This document shows positions 16,145 to 23,966 of a stretch of DNA of 64,000 bases, piece by piece; the first letter of the stretch is position 1, and each line of letters opens with the position of its first letter. The position numbers and the translations under genes were made by a program. This stretch comes from Chitinophagaceae bacterium (GTDB lineage Bacteria; Bacteroidota; Bacteroidia; Chitinophagales; Chitinophagaceae), in NCBI GenBank assembly GCA_017853575.1, contig JAFMJI010000003.1:124001-188000 (forward strand), written 5' to 3'. A model generated the notes under the pieces. That model did not search any database. It was given only the letters and a program-made list of their open reading frames with translations, and had not been told where the DNA came from.

Positions 16145-16924
16145 ATGAATCAAAAATTCAATGCCTTTCTCAATTTGTTGGGCTTAACATTGGTGATTGC
16201 AGTCAATGCTCTTGCAAATATTTTACCCATCAACGGATTGAATACAGGACAGATCTCTGGGTTCTATCCTAATTATTTTGTACCTGCAGGATTTACATTT
16301 GGTATTTGGGGAATTATTTATGTTTTACTGATTGGGTTTGTGATCACATCGCTTGTGATTGCCTTTGGACAAAAAGAAGCAACAGCCCTGAACATTGTAC
16401 AAAAAATTAGTTTCCCCTTCCAAATTACATGCTTGCTGAATGCAGGATGGATCGTTGCTTGGCATTATTTGCAGTTGGGTTTTTCGCTCGTGATCATGAT
16501 CGCTTTATTGGTTTTTCTTATTAAAATATTTTTGAGGTTGACAAACAGCGTTAAGCCAATAAATAAAGCAGTATCCTTTTGGTTGCTACAACCATTTTTT
16601 GTTTATCTGGGATGGATATCAGTTGCTACGATTGCGAATGTTACCGCTTTATTGGTCGGGATTGGTTGGCAGGGTGGAGCAGTGAGTCCAATTTTCTGGA
16701 GCATCGCGATGATCTGTATTGCATTTTTGTTGGGTTGTATTTTTGTCATTCGCTTTAAGACCTATGCATATGCGTTTGTATTATCGTGGGCATTCTTTGG
16801 CATTTATGCGAAACAAATAACGGATTCAAAAGGAGTAGGGTACACCGCTTTATTTGCTTTAAGTGCGCTGCTGGCATTGATCATTAGTAATGCGATTAAA
16901 CTGATGCAGGGCAGCAAAAATTGA
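16145..16924 (+). CDS. TspO/MBR-related tryptophan-rich membrane protein
   Basis: 259 residues, with about 7-8 hydrophobic helices over the whole length. The segment PAGFTFGIWGIIYVLL (about 47-62) carries the PxxxFxxxWxxIY pattern of tryptophan-rich sensory proteins, and WLLQPFFVYLGWISVATIANVTA near 145-170 fits the same superfamily. It is longer than classical bacterial TspO (about 160 residues, five helices), so it belongs to the larger TspO-like branch. TspO proteins bind porphyrins and related compounds, but I would not transfer that function with confidence. A structured RNA with a terminator lies directly upstream. The stop overlaps the upstream end of the DUF4254 region, suggesting transcriptional linkage. 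Confidence 0.75.
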   Translation: MNQKFNAFLNLLGLTLVIAVNALANILPINGLNTGQISGFYPNYFVPAGFTFGIWGIIYVLLIGFVITSLVIAFGQKEATALNIVQKISFPFQITCLLNAGWIVAWHYLQLGFSLVIMIALLVFLIKIFLRLTNSVKPINKAVSFWLLQPFFVYLGWISVATIANVTALLVGIGWQGGAVSPIFWSIAMICIAFLLGCIFVIRFKTYAYAFVLSWAFFGIYAKQITDSKGVGYTALFALSALLALIISNAIKLMQGSKN

Positions 16925-16941
16925 TAATTTATTTTTTAGAA

Positions 16942-17553
16942 ATGAACCTGAGTAGTACTTGTATAAACATATTTGAAAAAGCGACTCAAGAGTATCATAT
17001 AAACAATGATGTGAATGGTATTATACAAAATCCATTTCTGGAGTCAACTTTTGAACATTTGCTCTATAAAAAAAATTACATCGATGCTGTTCAATGGCAT
17101 TTAGAAGACATTGTAAGAAACCCAGCGATTTCACCTGAACAGGGTTTGATGATAAAAAGAAGAATTGATCAATCCAACCAAGACCGTACAAATTTGGTTG
17201 AGAAAATTGATGATTATTTTTTACAGAAATACGCTCATGTTGAATGTATTGAAAACGCTCGACTGAATACAGAGAGTCCTGCTTGGGCCATAGACCGACT
17301 TTCTATATTGGTTCTGAAAATTTATCATATGCAAGAAGAGGTGATGCGCAAAGATGCAGATTCGTTGCATATCCAAAACTGTGAATCAAAATTGAAAATA
17401 TTATTAGAACAAAAAGCTGATCTCTCTGCTGCGATTGATGAGTTGATTCAAGATATTGCCCATGGCTATAAGAAGATGAAAGTATATCGTCAAATGAAAA
17501 TGTATAACGACCCTACTCTGAACCCGGTTTTATACAGCCAGTCAAAACACTAA
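16942..17553 (+). CDS. DUF4254 domain protein
   Basis: 203 residues, soluble and helical, with no signal peptide. It matches DUF4254 (TFEHLLYKKNYIDAVQWHLED, SPAWAIDRLSILVLKIYHM, then a C-terminal helical segment). The frame extends back to a TTG at 16921, but the ATG at 16942 is preferred. It precedes the GT9 gene by 1 base. In Bacteroidota this family is often found beside heptosyltransferase-like genes, so a role in lipopolysaccharide or surface-polysaccharide assembly is inferred. Biochemical function is unknown. Confidence 0.85.
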   Translation: MNLSSTCINIFEKATQEYHINNDVNGIIQNPFLESTFEHLLYKKNYIDAVQWHLEDIVRNPAISPEQGLMIKRRIDQSNQDRTNLVEKIDDYFLQKYAHVECIENARLNTESPAWAIDRLSILVLKIYHMQEEVMRKDADSLHIQNCESKLKILLEQKADLSAAIDELIQDIAHGYKKMKVYRQMKMYNDPTLNPVLYSQSKH

Positions 17554-17554
17554 C

Positions 17555-18568
17555 ATGCAAGTCTCTCCAAAAACAATCCTGGTGATGCGATTTTCTTCAT
17601 TGGGAGATGTGGCGTTAACGGTTCCGGTACTAAAAAAAGTAGTTGCAGATAACCCTGGTTATGATTTTGTACTGCTTAGTGATCTCAAGTATGCAGATTT
17701 GTTTTTGGGAATTGATAGATTGAGATTTCAAGGAGTTGATTTAAAAAATGAATACCGTGGTATCATTGGGGTTATCAAAATATTTTTTTTACTGATTAAT
17801 AGATATGAAATTTCTACTGTAGCAGATTTGCATGGAGTATTGCGTACGCATATAATCAGAATTTTATTCTTCCTGCTCAACAGAAACGTTGCCATGATCT
17901 TTAAGGGGAGAGCTGAAAAATTTGCACTCACTCGCAAAAAAAATAAAATAGTGCGTCCGCTTCCCCATACAACAGAACGTTACCTGAATGTATTTGAACA
18001 ACTTGGACTCACTGTCAACCGTCAACTGTCAACCAACAGCACAATTGCAATCAAAAAGCCCTTGGGCACAACAAGAAAGATAGGGTTTGCTCCCTTTGCT
18101 AAACATGCTCCAAAAATGTATCCTTTGGAGAAGATGTTGGAGGTGATCCATCATTTTGATAAAGATGACTATGAAATATTTTTATTTGGAGCTGGTGCAA
18201 ACGAGGAGGCAGTTATAAATGACTGGAGGACTAAACTTCACCGAGTAATCGGTGATAACCTATCCATGACAATCGCTGATGAGTTAACACTCATGTCATC
18301 TTTGGATCTCATGGTAACAATGGATTCCGCGAACATGCATTTGGCTTCACTCGCCAATGTGCCTGTGGTTTCAATCTGGGGGGCTACTCATCCCTATGCA
18401 GGATTTTATGGATATAACCAGGATTTACAAAATGCAATTCAGAAAGATTTGTCTTGCAGACCTTGTTCTGTATATGGAAATAAAACTTGTTGGCGAGGTG
18501 ATCACGCATGTATGAATCAAATAAATCTCAATAATATTATTGCAAAAATTGAGAAACTGATAAGCTAA
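17555..18568 (+). CDS. Glycosyltransferase family 9, heptosyltransferase-like
   Basis: 337 residues of the GT-B fold used by ADP-heptose:lipopolysaccharide heptosyltransferases. The N-terminal acceptor domain begins with ILVMRFSSLGDVALTVPVL (about 8-26). The donor-binding domain has KIGFAPFAKHAPKMYPLEKM-like and DSANMHLASLANVPVVSIWG (about 252-271) blocks, followed by CRPC and a cysteine-containing tail. It probably adds a heptose or similar sugar to a lipid A core on the cytoplasmic face. Residues about 153-160 (VNRQLSTN) are encoded by a GTCAACN heptamer repeat also seen between genes elsewhere in the window. It overlaps the convergent propeller protein by 4 bases. Confidence 0.9.
   Translation: MQVSPKTILVMRFSSLGDVALTVPVLKKVVADNPGYDFVLLSDLKYADLFLGIDRLRFQGVDLKNEYRGIIGVIKIFFLLINRYEISTVADLHGVLRTHIIRILFFLLNRNVAMIFKGRAEKFALTRKKNKIVRPLPHTTERYLNVFEQLGLTVNRQLSTNSTIAIKKPLGTTRKIGFAPFAKHAPKMYPLEKMLEVIHHFDKDDYEIFLFGAGANEEAVINDWRTKLHRVIGDNLSMTIADELTLMSSLDLMVTMDSANMHLASLANVPVVSIWGATHPYAGFYGYNQDLQNAIQKDLSCRPCSVYGNKTCWRGDHACMNQINLNNIIAKIEKLIS
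18012..18034 (+). repeat. GTCAACN heptamer repeat inside the GT9 gene
   Basis: Three GTCAAC units start at 18014, 18021 and 18028, a 7-base period. The reading frame stays open across them. Related GTTAAC/GTCAAC heptamers occur at 62808-62841 and 63517-63550. Confidence 0.7.
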
Positions 18569-19965
18569 GCAAACAATTTATTTATTTGCGGCAAGTGTTT
18601 TTCATCAATGTAGTATTCAAAACTTCTCGCATCAATTGCAGTACGCTTCCGTTCAATGATCTTCTGATCAGTTAGAAAAATGAAGTATAGTTTTTGATTG
18701 ATTGCATTGATGGCATCGCTCCTCAATCTTTTCTGAATTTCAATATTTTTATTTGTACAACCTAGCACAGTATTGATCTCTGTGATGGAGGTCGGTTTTT
18801 TTAGAACTGAATTTTCAAAAATCAATTGCAAAAGATTTTTTTCAATTTCGTTTAACTTCGATTTTTCATTTATAATGAATTCCTGTTGGCTATAGTCTAT
18901 TCCATTGCTGCTTAAATATTTATTTTTCTCTTTTCTATATTTTACAAAGAATAAAATATTTCCAATTGTTAAGATTGATATAAGTGCAATCCATATTATT
19001 GCTGACGAGCTTTGCCTGTTGACATTTCTTGATGATTCTACTTTCCAATAGACGGGCCTGTTTGTCTCAATTAGATCACTCTTATGAATAATGACAGAGT
19101 CATAGCCGTGTTCAGGTGAAGCAAAATAAAGTGCTGAATCAATCCAGAAGGAATATTGCCATCCAAATCTATTATCGGTTGATTTGGTTAGCACTCTAAA
19201 TAGATTGCTTTCAACATTTTCAGAGAGCTTATAATATTTATTATTAACTAAATCAGTGAGATCATTGAATGAATTAATGACACCCCAAGGTGTATGTCCG
19301 AGAAAATCACTTTTCGCCTCATCATATTGTCCCAATTCTGTCAATATTCCTTCTTTTAAATCAAGCTTAAAAATTTTACTGAAGGAGCTACTATCAACTG
19401 TATTTTTGAGGCTTGCATCATGAAACCTTCCTTGACCATTGAAATACAAAACCTGTCTGGCAGAGTCTATATAAAAAACATTTCTAACATCTTTCACCCA
19501 TGGTATAGATCTATTTAGCAATTTCGCATTCCATTCATGAGAAGTAAAATTGTATCTTCTCAGATTACCATTGAAATACCAAAAACCGGTACCTCCAAAT
19601 GAATAAAGTGTACTGTCAATTGAAAAAAACAGGGATAAAAAATTATATCCTGTAAAATAGGTTGAATCAATTCTAACCCATTCTCCCATATTTGCATCAC
19701 CTTTCCATTGATACAGTCTACCCGTACCAAGATGATTCATGAACAGTCCTCTTTCGTTTTTATTGATGGATTGACCGGTAAAGTTAAAAGTGCCGGTTAG
19801 ATCTTTGATTTTCAAAATCGGCATGGTGTTTACCGCCAATTGATAATCGAAAATATAAACAGGTTTTTTGTATGATAAAATTTTGGAAATAAAGGCAGGA
19901 GGTTTTTCTCTGGCTTCAGAAAATTGACCAATTGTCACTAAAAAACAAATCAGTAAATACCTCAT
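18565..19965 (-). CDS. Membrane protein: periplasmic propeller plus cytoplasmic tail
   Basis: 466 residues, not a family I can name. It has a signal peptide (MRYLLICFLVTIGQFSEA). Residues about 40-310 look like a kelch-type beta-propeller: repeated aromatic-rich strands such as RLYQWKGDANMGEWVRID, YNFLSLFFSIDSTLYSFGG and YNFTSHEWNAKLL. One transmembrane helix follows (about 324-344, IWIALISILTIGNILFFVKY), then a charged linker. The cytoplasmic tail of about 120 residues is helical (IEKNLLQLIFENS, TSITEINTVLGCTNKN, IQKRLRSDAINAINQKL) and may be a winged-helix DNA-binding or related domain. This is the layout of a transmembrane one-component sensor. It stands alone, convergent with GT9. Confidence 0.65.
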   Translation of the reverse strand: MRYLLICFLVTIGQFSEAREKPPAFISKILSYKKPVYIFDYQLAVNTMPILKIKDLTGTFNFTGQSINKNERGLFMNHLGTGRLYQWKGDANMGEWVRIDSTYFTGYNFLSLFFSIDSTLYSFGGTGFWYFNGNLRRYNFTSHEWNAKLLNRSIPWVKDVRNVFYIDSARQVLYFNGQGRFHDASLKNTVDSSSFSKIFKLDLKEGILTELGQYDEAKSDFLGHTPWGVINSFNDLTDLVNNKYYKLSENVESNLFRVLTKSTDNRFGWQYSFWIDSALYFASPEHGYDSVIIHKSDLIETNRPVYWKVESSRNVNRQSSSAIIWIALISILTIGNILFFVKYRKEKNKYLSSNGIDYSQQEFIINEKSKLNEIEKNLLQLIFENSVLKKPTSITEINTVLGCTNKNIEIQKRLRSDAINAINQKLYFIFLTDQKIIERKRTAIDARSFEYYIDEKHLPQINKLFA

Positions 19966-20242
19966 ATTTCATCCAATTTCTATAAAACTCTAATTATATC
20001 GATTCAAAAAGGGATAAGTATTTTTTTAGTTAAAACATATTTAGTAAATCACAAATACATTAGTTATTGTTATTCAATAAACTAAATATTTTATAATTCT
20101 TATTACTGATCACCTAAAAACATACCATTAAGGTTGACATATTTGATGGTTTGGCTGTCATTTGATTTACCATTGTTCATTGAAAAGCCGTTATTAACCT
20201 ATGTAATCCTAACAAACACCTCCTATCAAAAACCATACATTC

Positions 20243-20270
20243 AACCCCGCAAATGCGGGGTTTTGTTTTC
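20243..20270 (+). terminator. Orphan intrinsic terminator
   Basis: A perfect 8-bp stem AACCCCGC (20243-20250) / GCGGGGTT (20255-20262) with loop AAAT is followed by TTTTGTTTT. The T tract fits only plus-strand transcription, yet the gene to the left is on the minus strand. Confidence 0.75.
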
Positions 20271-20328
20271 GAAAGACGGAAAAATTCAATAAATCAAGTT
20301 AAAACACCGGAAAACTGTTTGTACACCC

Positions 20329-20360
20329 TTGAATCCCCCTCTAGATCTCGTTAATTTTGT
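20329..20360 (+). promoter_or_regulatory. Bacteroidota-type promoter of the NfuA-like gene
   Basis: CTTG at 20329-20332 (-33 region), then 20 bases, then TAATTTTG at 20353-20360, an exact match to TAnnTTTG. Transcription would start about 12 bases before the ATG at 20376. Confidence 0.65.
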
Positions 20361-20375
20361 ACCTCAATCAATTGT

Positions 20376-20972
20376 ATGATCAAAACTGGAAACATCACTG
20401 TGAGCATTTATACAGAAATGACCCCTAACCCGGAAACAATGAAGTTTGTAGCCAACAAACTACTGTATCCTGGTAAAAGTGTTGATTTCCAGGATGTTGA
20501 TGCTGCAAAGCCATCACCTTTGGCACTGGAGCTTTTCAGCTTCCCATTTGTAAAAAGCGTTTTCATAGCAAGCAATTTTGTTACACTCACCAAAACTTCA
20601 GAAACCGACTGGGAAGATGTAAAACCTTCTATTCGTCAGTTTCTCAAAGATTATTTGGAAGATGGCAAAGCAATTGTCAATGAAGATGAACTTCCTGCAA
20701 CTCAATCTACTGATGGAAATATTGTTCTATCTGAAGATGGAGATGTAGTGAAGCGCATCAAAGAATTGTTGGAGAATTATGTGAAACCCGCTGTTGAAAT
20801 GGATGGCGGCGCTATACAGTTCAAAAAATTTGAAGAAGGAGTTGTTACCCTCATGCTTCAAGGAAGCTGCAGTGGTTGTCCTTCTTCCATGATCACGCTC
20901 AAATCTGGTATCGAAGGAATGATGAAAAGAATGATTCCTGAAGTAACAGAAGTAGTAGCAGAAGCCGAGTAA
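20376..20972 (+). CDS. NifU/Nfu-type Fe-S scaffold or carrier protein
   Basis: 198 residues. The N-terminal Nfu_N-like domain (about 8-95: IYTEMTPNPETMKFVANK, PLALELFSFPFVKSVFIASNFVTLTK) joins a C-terminal NifU domain (about 122-195) carrying the cluster-binding pair GSCSGCPSS, cysteines 165 and 168, after VKPAVEMDGGAIQF. It delivers or holds 4Fe-4S clusters for target proteins in the cytoplasm. A strong promoter lies directly upstream, and pnuC follows after 10 bases, so the two may be co-transcribed although unrelated in function. Confidence 0.92.
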   Translation: MIKTGNITVSIYTEMTPNPETMKFVANKLLYPGKSVDFQDVDAAKPSPLALELFSFPFVKSVFIASNFVTLTKTSETDWEDVKPSIRQFLKDYLEDGKAIVNEDELPATQSTDGNIVLSEDGDVVKRIKELLENYVKPAVEMDGGAIQFKKFEEGVVTLMLQGSCSGCPSSMITLKSGIEGMMKRMIPEVTEVVAEAE

Positions 20973-20982
20973 TCTATACCTG

Positions 20983-21570
20983 ATGCAGGTACTTGAAATC
21001 ATTGCCATTCTCTCTGGCATCATCTCTGTCTGGTTTTCCAATAAAGAAAATATTTGGGTTTATCCATCTGGATTGATTGGTACTATTCTATATGTATACA
21101 TCAGCATTCAAGGTGATTTATACGGAGAAGCTACTGTCAATCTCTTTTATACCATCATGAGTATATATGGATGGTATAACTGGTTGAGAAAAGATCAAGC
21201 TTCAAAACCCATCGTGCATATCACATATTCCAATGCGCGCGACTGGAAAATTCAACTTGCTTTTTTTACAACGATTTACTTCATCATCTACACCTCATTA
21301 TATTTTATTAAAGAATATTTTAGTCCGGGTGCTATCCCCTGGGCAGATGCATTGGCTTCTGCTGCTGCATTCACAGGTATGTGGCTGATGACCAGAAAAA
21401 AAGTTGAAAGCTGGATCTGGTGGATCATCACAAACCTTGCCTCGATACCATTATATTTTATAAAAGGCTATACCTTCACTTCAGGCTATTATGCATTGTT
21501 ATTGATAATGGCCGTGTTCGGACTTTCTTCCTGGAGAAAAAAAGCACATGAAGCGTCAAGCGCCCAATAA
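20983..21570 (+). CDS. pnuC: Nicotinamide riboside transporter PnuC
   Basis: 195 residues with about seven hydrophobic segments. PnuC hallmarks are present: ISVWFSNKENIWVYPSGLIG (about 16-35), YGEATVNLFYTIMSIYGWYNW (about 47-67) and WIITNLASIPLYFIKGYTFTSGYYALLL near the C-terminus. It takes up nicotinamide riboside by facilitated diffusion, driven by phosphorylation in the cytoplasm. The next gene encodes the matching kinase, an arrangement that makes a complete NAD-precursor salvage unit. Confidence 0.93.
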   Translation: MQVLEIIAILSGIISVWFSNKENIWVYPSGLIGTILYVYISIQGDLYGEATVNLFYTIMSIYGWYNWLRKDQASKPIVHITYSNARDWKIQLAFFTTIYFIIYTSLYFIKEYFSPGAIPWADALASAAAFTGMWLMTRKKVESWIWWIITNLASIPLYFIKGYTFTSGYYALLLIMAVFGLSSWRKKAHEASSAQ

Positions 21571-21571
21571 G

Positions 21572-22111
21572 ATGTTGAAAATAGTTATCATCGGTCCAGA
21601 ATCAACGGGCAAATCTACCCTCTGTGAAAGTTTATCAACGCATTTTGAAACAGATTGGTGCAGAGAATATGCAAGAACATTTCTGCTTGAGCACGGTACC
21701 AATTATACATTCGATGATTTGTTAAAAGTTGCAGAAGGGCAACTCCGTTCAGAAGATGAATGTGTTTCGAAAATGCAAGATCAACAACGATCCATGGTTT
21801 TTATTGATACCGACATGTATGTGATGAAAGTTTGGTGTGAATTTGTTTTTGGTAAATGCCATCCTTTCATATTAAATCAAATCATTGATCGTAAGTACGA
21901 TGGATATCTGTTGTGCAAACCTGATCTGCCTTGGGTAAAGGATGAATTGCGCGAATACCCAGATTTTAAAACAAGAGAGCTTCTTTATCATCATTACAAA
22001 GATTTGCTGATCAATCAAACTACTCCTTGGTTTGAAGTTACTGGCGATGATCCAACGAGGACCAATTCTGCAATTGAGTGGGTAAAAAAATTACGGTCGA
22101 CTGTTTACTAG
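21572..22111 (+). CDS. NadR-like nicotinamide riboside kinase (P-loop ATPase)
   Basis: About 179 residues. The Walker A motif GPESTGKSTL lies near the N-terminus, followed by CREYARTFL (about 30-38), a Walker-B-like VFIDTDMYV and YDGYLLCKPDLPW, as in the ribosylnicotinamide-kinase domain of NadR. There is no adenylyltransferase or DNA-binding domain. An ATG at 21548 would add 8 residues and overlap pnuC; the ATG at 21572 puts MLKIVIIGPES at the usual distance from the P-loop. It should phosphorylate nicotinamide riboside taken up by PnuC. It overlaps convergent mtgA by 21 bases. Confidence 0.9.
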   Translation: MLKIVIIGPESTGKSTLCESLSTHFETDWCREYARTFLLEHGTNYTFDDLLKVAEGQLRSEDECVSKMQDQQRSMVFIDTDMYVMKVWCEFVFGKCHPFILNQIIDRKYDGYLLCKPDLPWVKDELREYPDFKTRELLYHHYKDLLINQTTPWFEVTGDDPTRTNSAIEWVKKLRSTVY

Positions 22112-22783
22112 TCGTGCAATATCCGGATCGTCATCCAAATTATTCATTTGCCTAATCACCCAAGGATATTTTCTTGCTACATACGTCGATAGTGGCTTAA
22201 CGGTATATCTCTTTGGGTTGGGTAAACTGGATGCTATCATGGCAGCCTCTGCTCTTGTTAACTTGGATGCTGGTTTCTGAAAATATTTTCTAGATGCTGC
22301 TTCCATCCCAAAAATGCCTTTGCCCATCTCGGCTTCATTCAAGTACACTTCAAGAATTCTTTCCTTTCCCCAAACAAGTTCAATTAAAAAAGTAAAATAT
22401 ACTTCCAGTCCTTTCCTAAACCAACTTCTTCCTTGCCATAAAAAAACATTTTTTGCAACCTGCTGACTAATGGTGGAGGCGCCCCTGATTTTTTTACCTT
22501 TTTTCTTTTTATTAAAATTCAATGCTTTTTGAATGCTTTTGATGTCAAATCCATTGTGATCAGGGAACAGTTGATCTTCAGATGCTATCACTGCCAGTTT
22601 TGCATTTTTAGATAGTTGATCCATTGAAACATGAGTACGGTGAAAACCTTCTCCACCAATGATACTTACAATTTGGGTAATGGTTATTGGCGCATCAACA
22701 AAACGAAGCAGCATCACATAAGAGAGGTGTGATATGAGAAGAATAAAAAATATTTTTTTGATGATCCGAAACACATCTATCAT
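22091..22783 (-). CDS. mtgA: Monofunctional peptidoglycan glycosyltransferase MtgA
   Basis: 230 residues. One N-terminal membrane anchor (about 10-28) precedes a GT51 domain: ASEDQLFPDHNGFD with the catalytic glutamate near 68, GASTISQQVAKNVFLW, RKGLEVYFTFLIELVWGKERILEVYLNEAEMG and AAMIASSLPNP. It polymerises lipid II into glycan strands at the outer face of the inner membrane. There is no transpeptidase domain, consistent with MtgA. It is the last gene of an operon with a hypothetical exported protein, LysE and GH3, and its start overlaps the preceding stop by 4 bases. Confidence 0.93.
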   Translation of the reverse strand: MIDVFRIIKKIFFILLISHLSYVMLLRFVDAPITITQIVSIIGGEGFHRTHVSMDQLSKNAKLAVIASEDQLFPDHNGFDIKSIQKALNFNKKKKGKKIRGASTISQQVAKNVFLWQGRSWFRKGLEVYFTFLIELVWGKERILEVYLNEAEMGKGIFGMEAASRKYFQKPASKLTRAEAAMIASSLPNPKRYTVKPLSTYVARKYPWVIRQMNNLDDDPDIARLVNSRP

Positions 22784-23331
22784 TTTAAGGGTACATATTG
22801 CAAATGATATCGCCTGCCTATTGTAACAGTCGACTTATTCGTTTTTTTAAGAATCCATCCACCAACAATGAGTCCGCCAGCTTTTGCCATAACAACACCA
22901 TCAACTGGTTGTTTTAAATATGCTGCATTTACCAAATGCAACAATGCATAACTGATTCCGCCCGCCAAAAATATATATCCGTTCTTGATGATGCTAAATC
23001 CTGCTCTGGGTTTCACGATTTCCCTCACTTCATTCATATGAATTTTTGTCAATCCAATCGACAAAGTATCCCACACCCTGGTTCCCCACATGGTATATCC
23101 AGCGCGTTCATCATAGGTGTTGATGAACAAGCTGTCCTTATCAATTTTTTTGATCGTTCCCTTGATTCTTTCTCCATTAACAGTGATGAGGTGAATGGGT
23201 GTACCAGCTAAATAGGACTTAACTGTTCTATTGTTATGTTTCTTTAGCAATACCATATCGCTTCCTTGCGCCATTGAAATCAATGGCATGATAAATATGA
23301 TAACAAGAAATATGATAAGTATCCTCTTCAT
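22780..23331 (-). CDS. Hypothetical exported protein
   Basis: 183 residues with a signal peptide (MKRILIIFLVIIFIMPLIS, cleaved near SMAQG). The middle (about 40-105) looks like a small all-beta domain: VKSYLAGTPIHLITVNGERIKGTIKKIDKDSLFIN resembles a short SH3- or Sm-like barrel. A hydrophobic glycine-rich segment lies near 117-160, probably membrane-associated. No known family is assigned. It is translationally coupled on both sides: 1-base overlap with lysE and 4-base overlap with mtgA. Confidence 0.75.
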   Translation of the reverse strand: MKRILIIFLVIIFIMPLISMAQGSDMVLLKKHNNRTVKSYLAGTPIHLITVNGERIKGTIKKIDKDSLFINTYDERAGYTMWGTRVWDTLSIGLTKIHMNEVREIVKPRAGFSIIKNGYIFLAGGISYALLHLVNAAYLKQPVDGVVMAKAGGLIVGGWILKKTNKSTVTIGRRYHLQYVPLK

Positions 23332-23960
23332 TATTTTTTCAAAAATAAAATCCCGTAAACAATACTCACTGCAAAGGCAATAAGTATGGATCCGGAAATT
23401 TTATTGATGATATTTATATTGTGTGGATTGAGTTTGTGCCTGATCCTTGCTGCCATCAGAACTTTTATAACATCTGCAATCATGTTGATGCCTAAGCAAA
23501 CGCTGAACAAAACTATTCTTTCCAACACAGTATGATTTGATGCAAATGCAGTTGTATTGATCAGCCAAAAGAAAATTACACTTGGATTTAATGTGTTGAT
23601 TACAAAACCTGCTGCAAATGCTTTTGTAAAATCCCTTCTTCCAAAATCAATAACAGCAGTATTGTTGGTATCAACTTTTATCTTTTTAAAAAACACATAA
23701 AAAATACCCATTGAAAAAACAAACGCTGCCCCTACATAACCAATCTCTGTTTTGAACGCAAGCAAGTCCATCACCAATGAGGAGAATAAATTACTCAATG
23801 CCACCCAGACAATATCACTTACCCATACTCCCGTTACAAAACTGAACCCGCCTTTGTGTCCGTTGTTGATGCTTTGTTTGATGATCGTAAAAATAACTGG
23901 TCCCACCGATACGGCAAGAATCAAACCCAATCCAAATCCTTTGATGATGGCTTCAATCAT
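23331..23960 (-). CDS. LysE-family amino acid exporter
   Basis: 209 residues with six predicted helices. The N-terminus GLGLILAVSVGPVIFTIIKQSINNGHKGGFSFVTGVWVSD contains the conserved GPV...GHKGG pattern of LysE/RhtB permeases, and NTLNPSVIFFWL near 125-136 is the second family motif. These proteins export amino acids or related small compounds. It sits 6 bases after the GH3 gene, whose family joins amino acids to acyl groups. A shared substrate, such as an amino acid conjugate, is a testable inference. Confidence 0.88.
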   Translation of the reverse strand: MIEAIIKGFGLGLILAVSVGPVIFTIIKQSINNGHKGGFSFVTGVWVSDIVWVALSNLFSSLVMDLLAFKTEIGYVGAAFVFSMGIFYVFFKKIKVDTNNTAVIDFGRRDFTKAFAAGFVINTLNPSVIFFWLINTTAFASNHTVLERIVLFSVCLGINMIADVIKVLMAARIRHKLNPHNINIINKISGSILIAFAVSIVYGILFLKK

Positions 23961-23966
23961 GTTGGC

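Larger units (their letters stand above)
19966..20375. other. 410-bp gene-free region with an orphan terminator and a promoter
   Basis: The left half is very AT-rich, with a weak 9-bp inverted repeat (ATATTTAGT at 20037-20045, ACTAAATAT at 20091-20099). On the right it holds an intrinsic terminator (20243-20270) with no plus-strand gene before it, and then the promoter of the NfuA-like gene. A small RNA of up to about 200 nt ending at the terminator is possible. I found no convincing protein-coding frame. Confidence 0.5.

Noticed and set aside
20037-20099. 9-bp inverted repeat ATATTTAGT / ACTAAATAT
   Set aside because: Very AT-rich with a 45-base spacer; such a match is expected often by chance in this composition.
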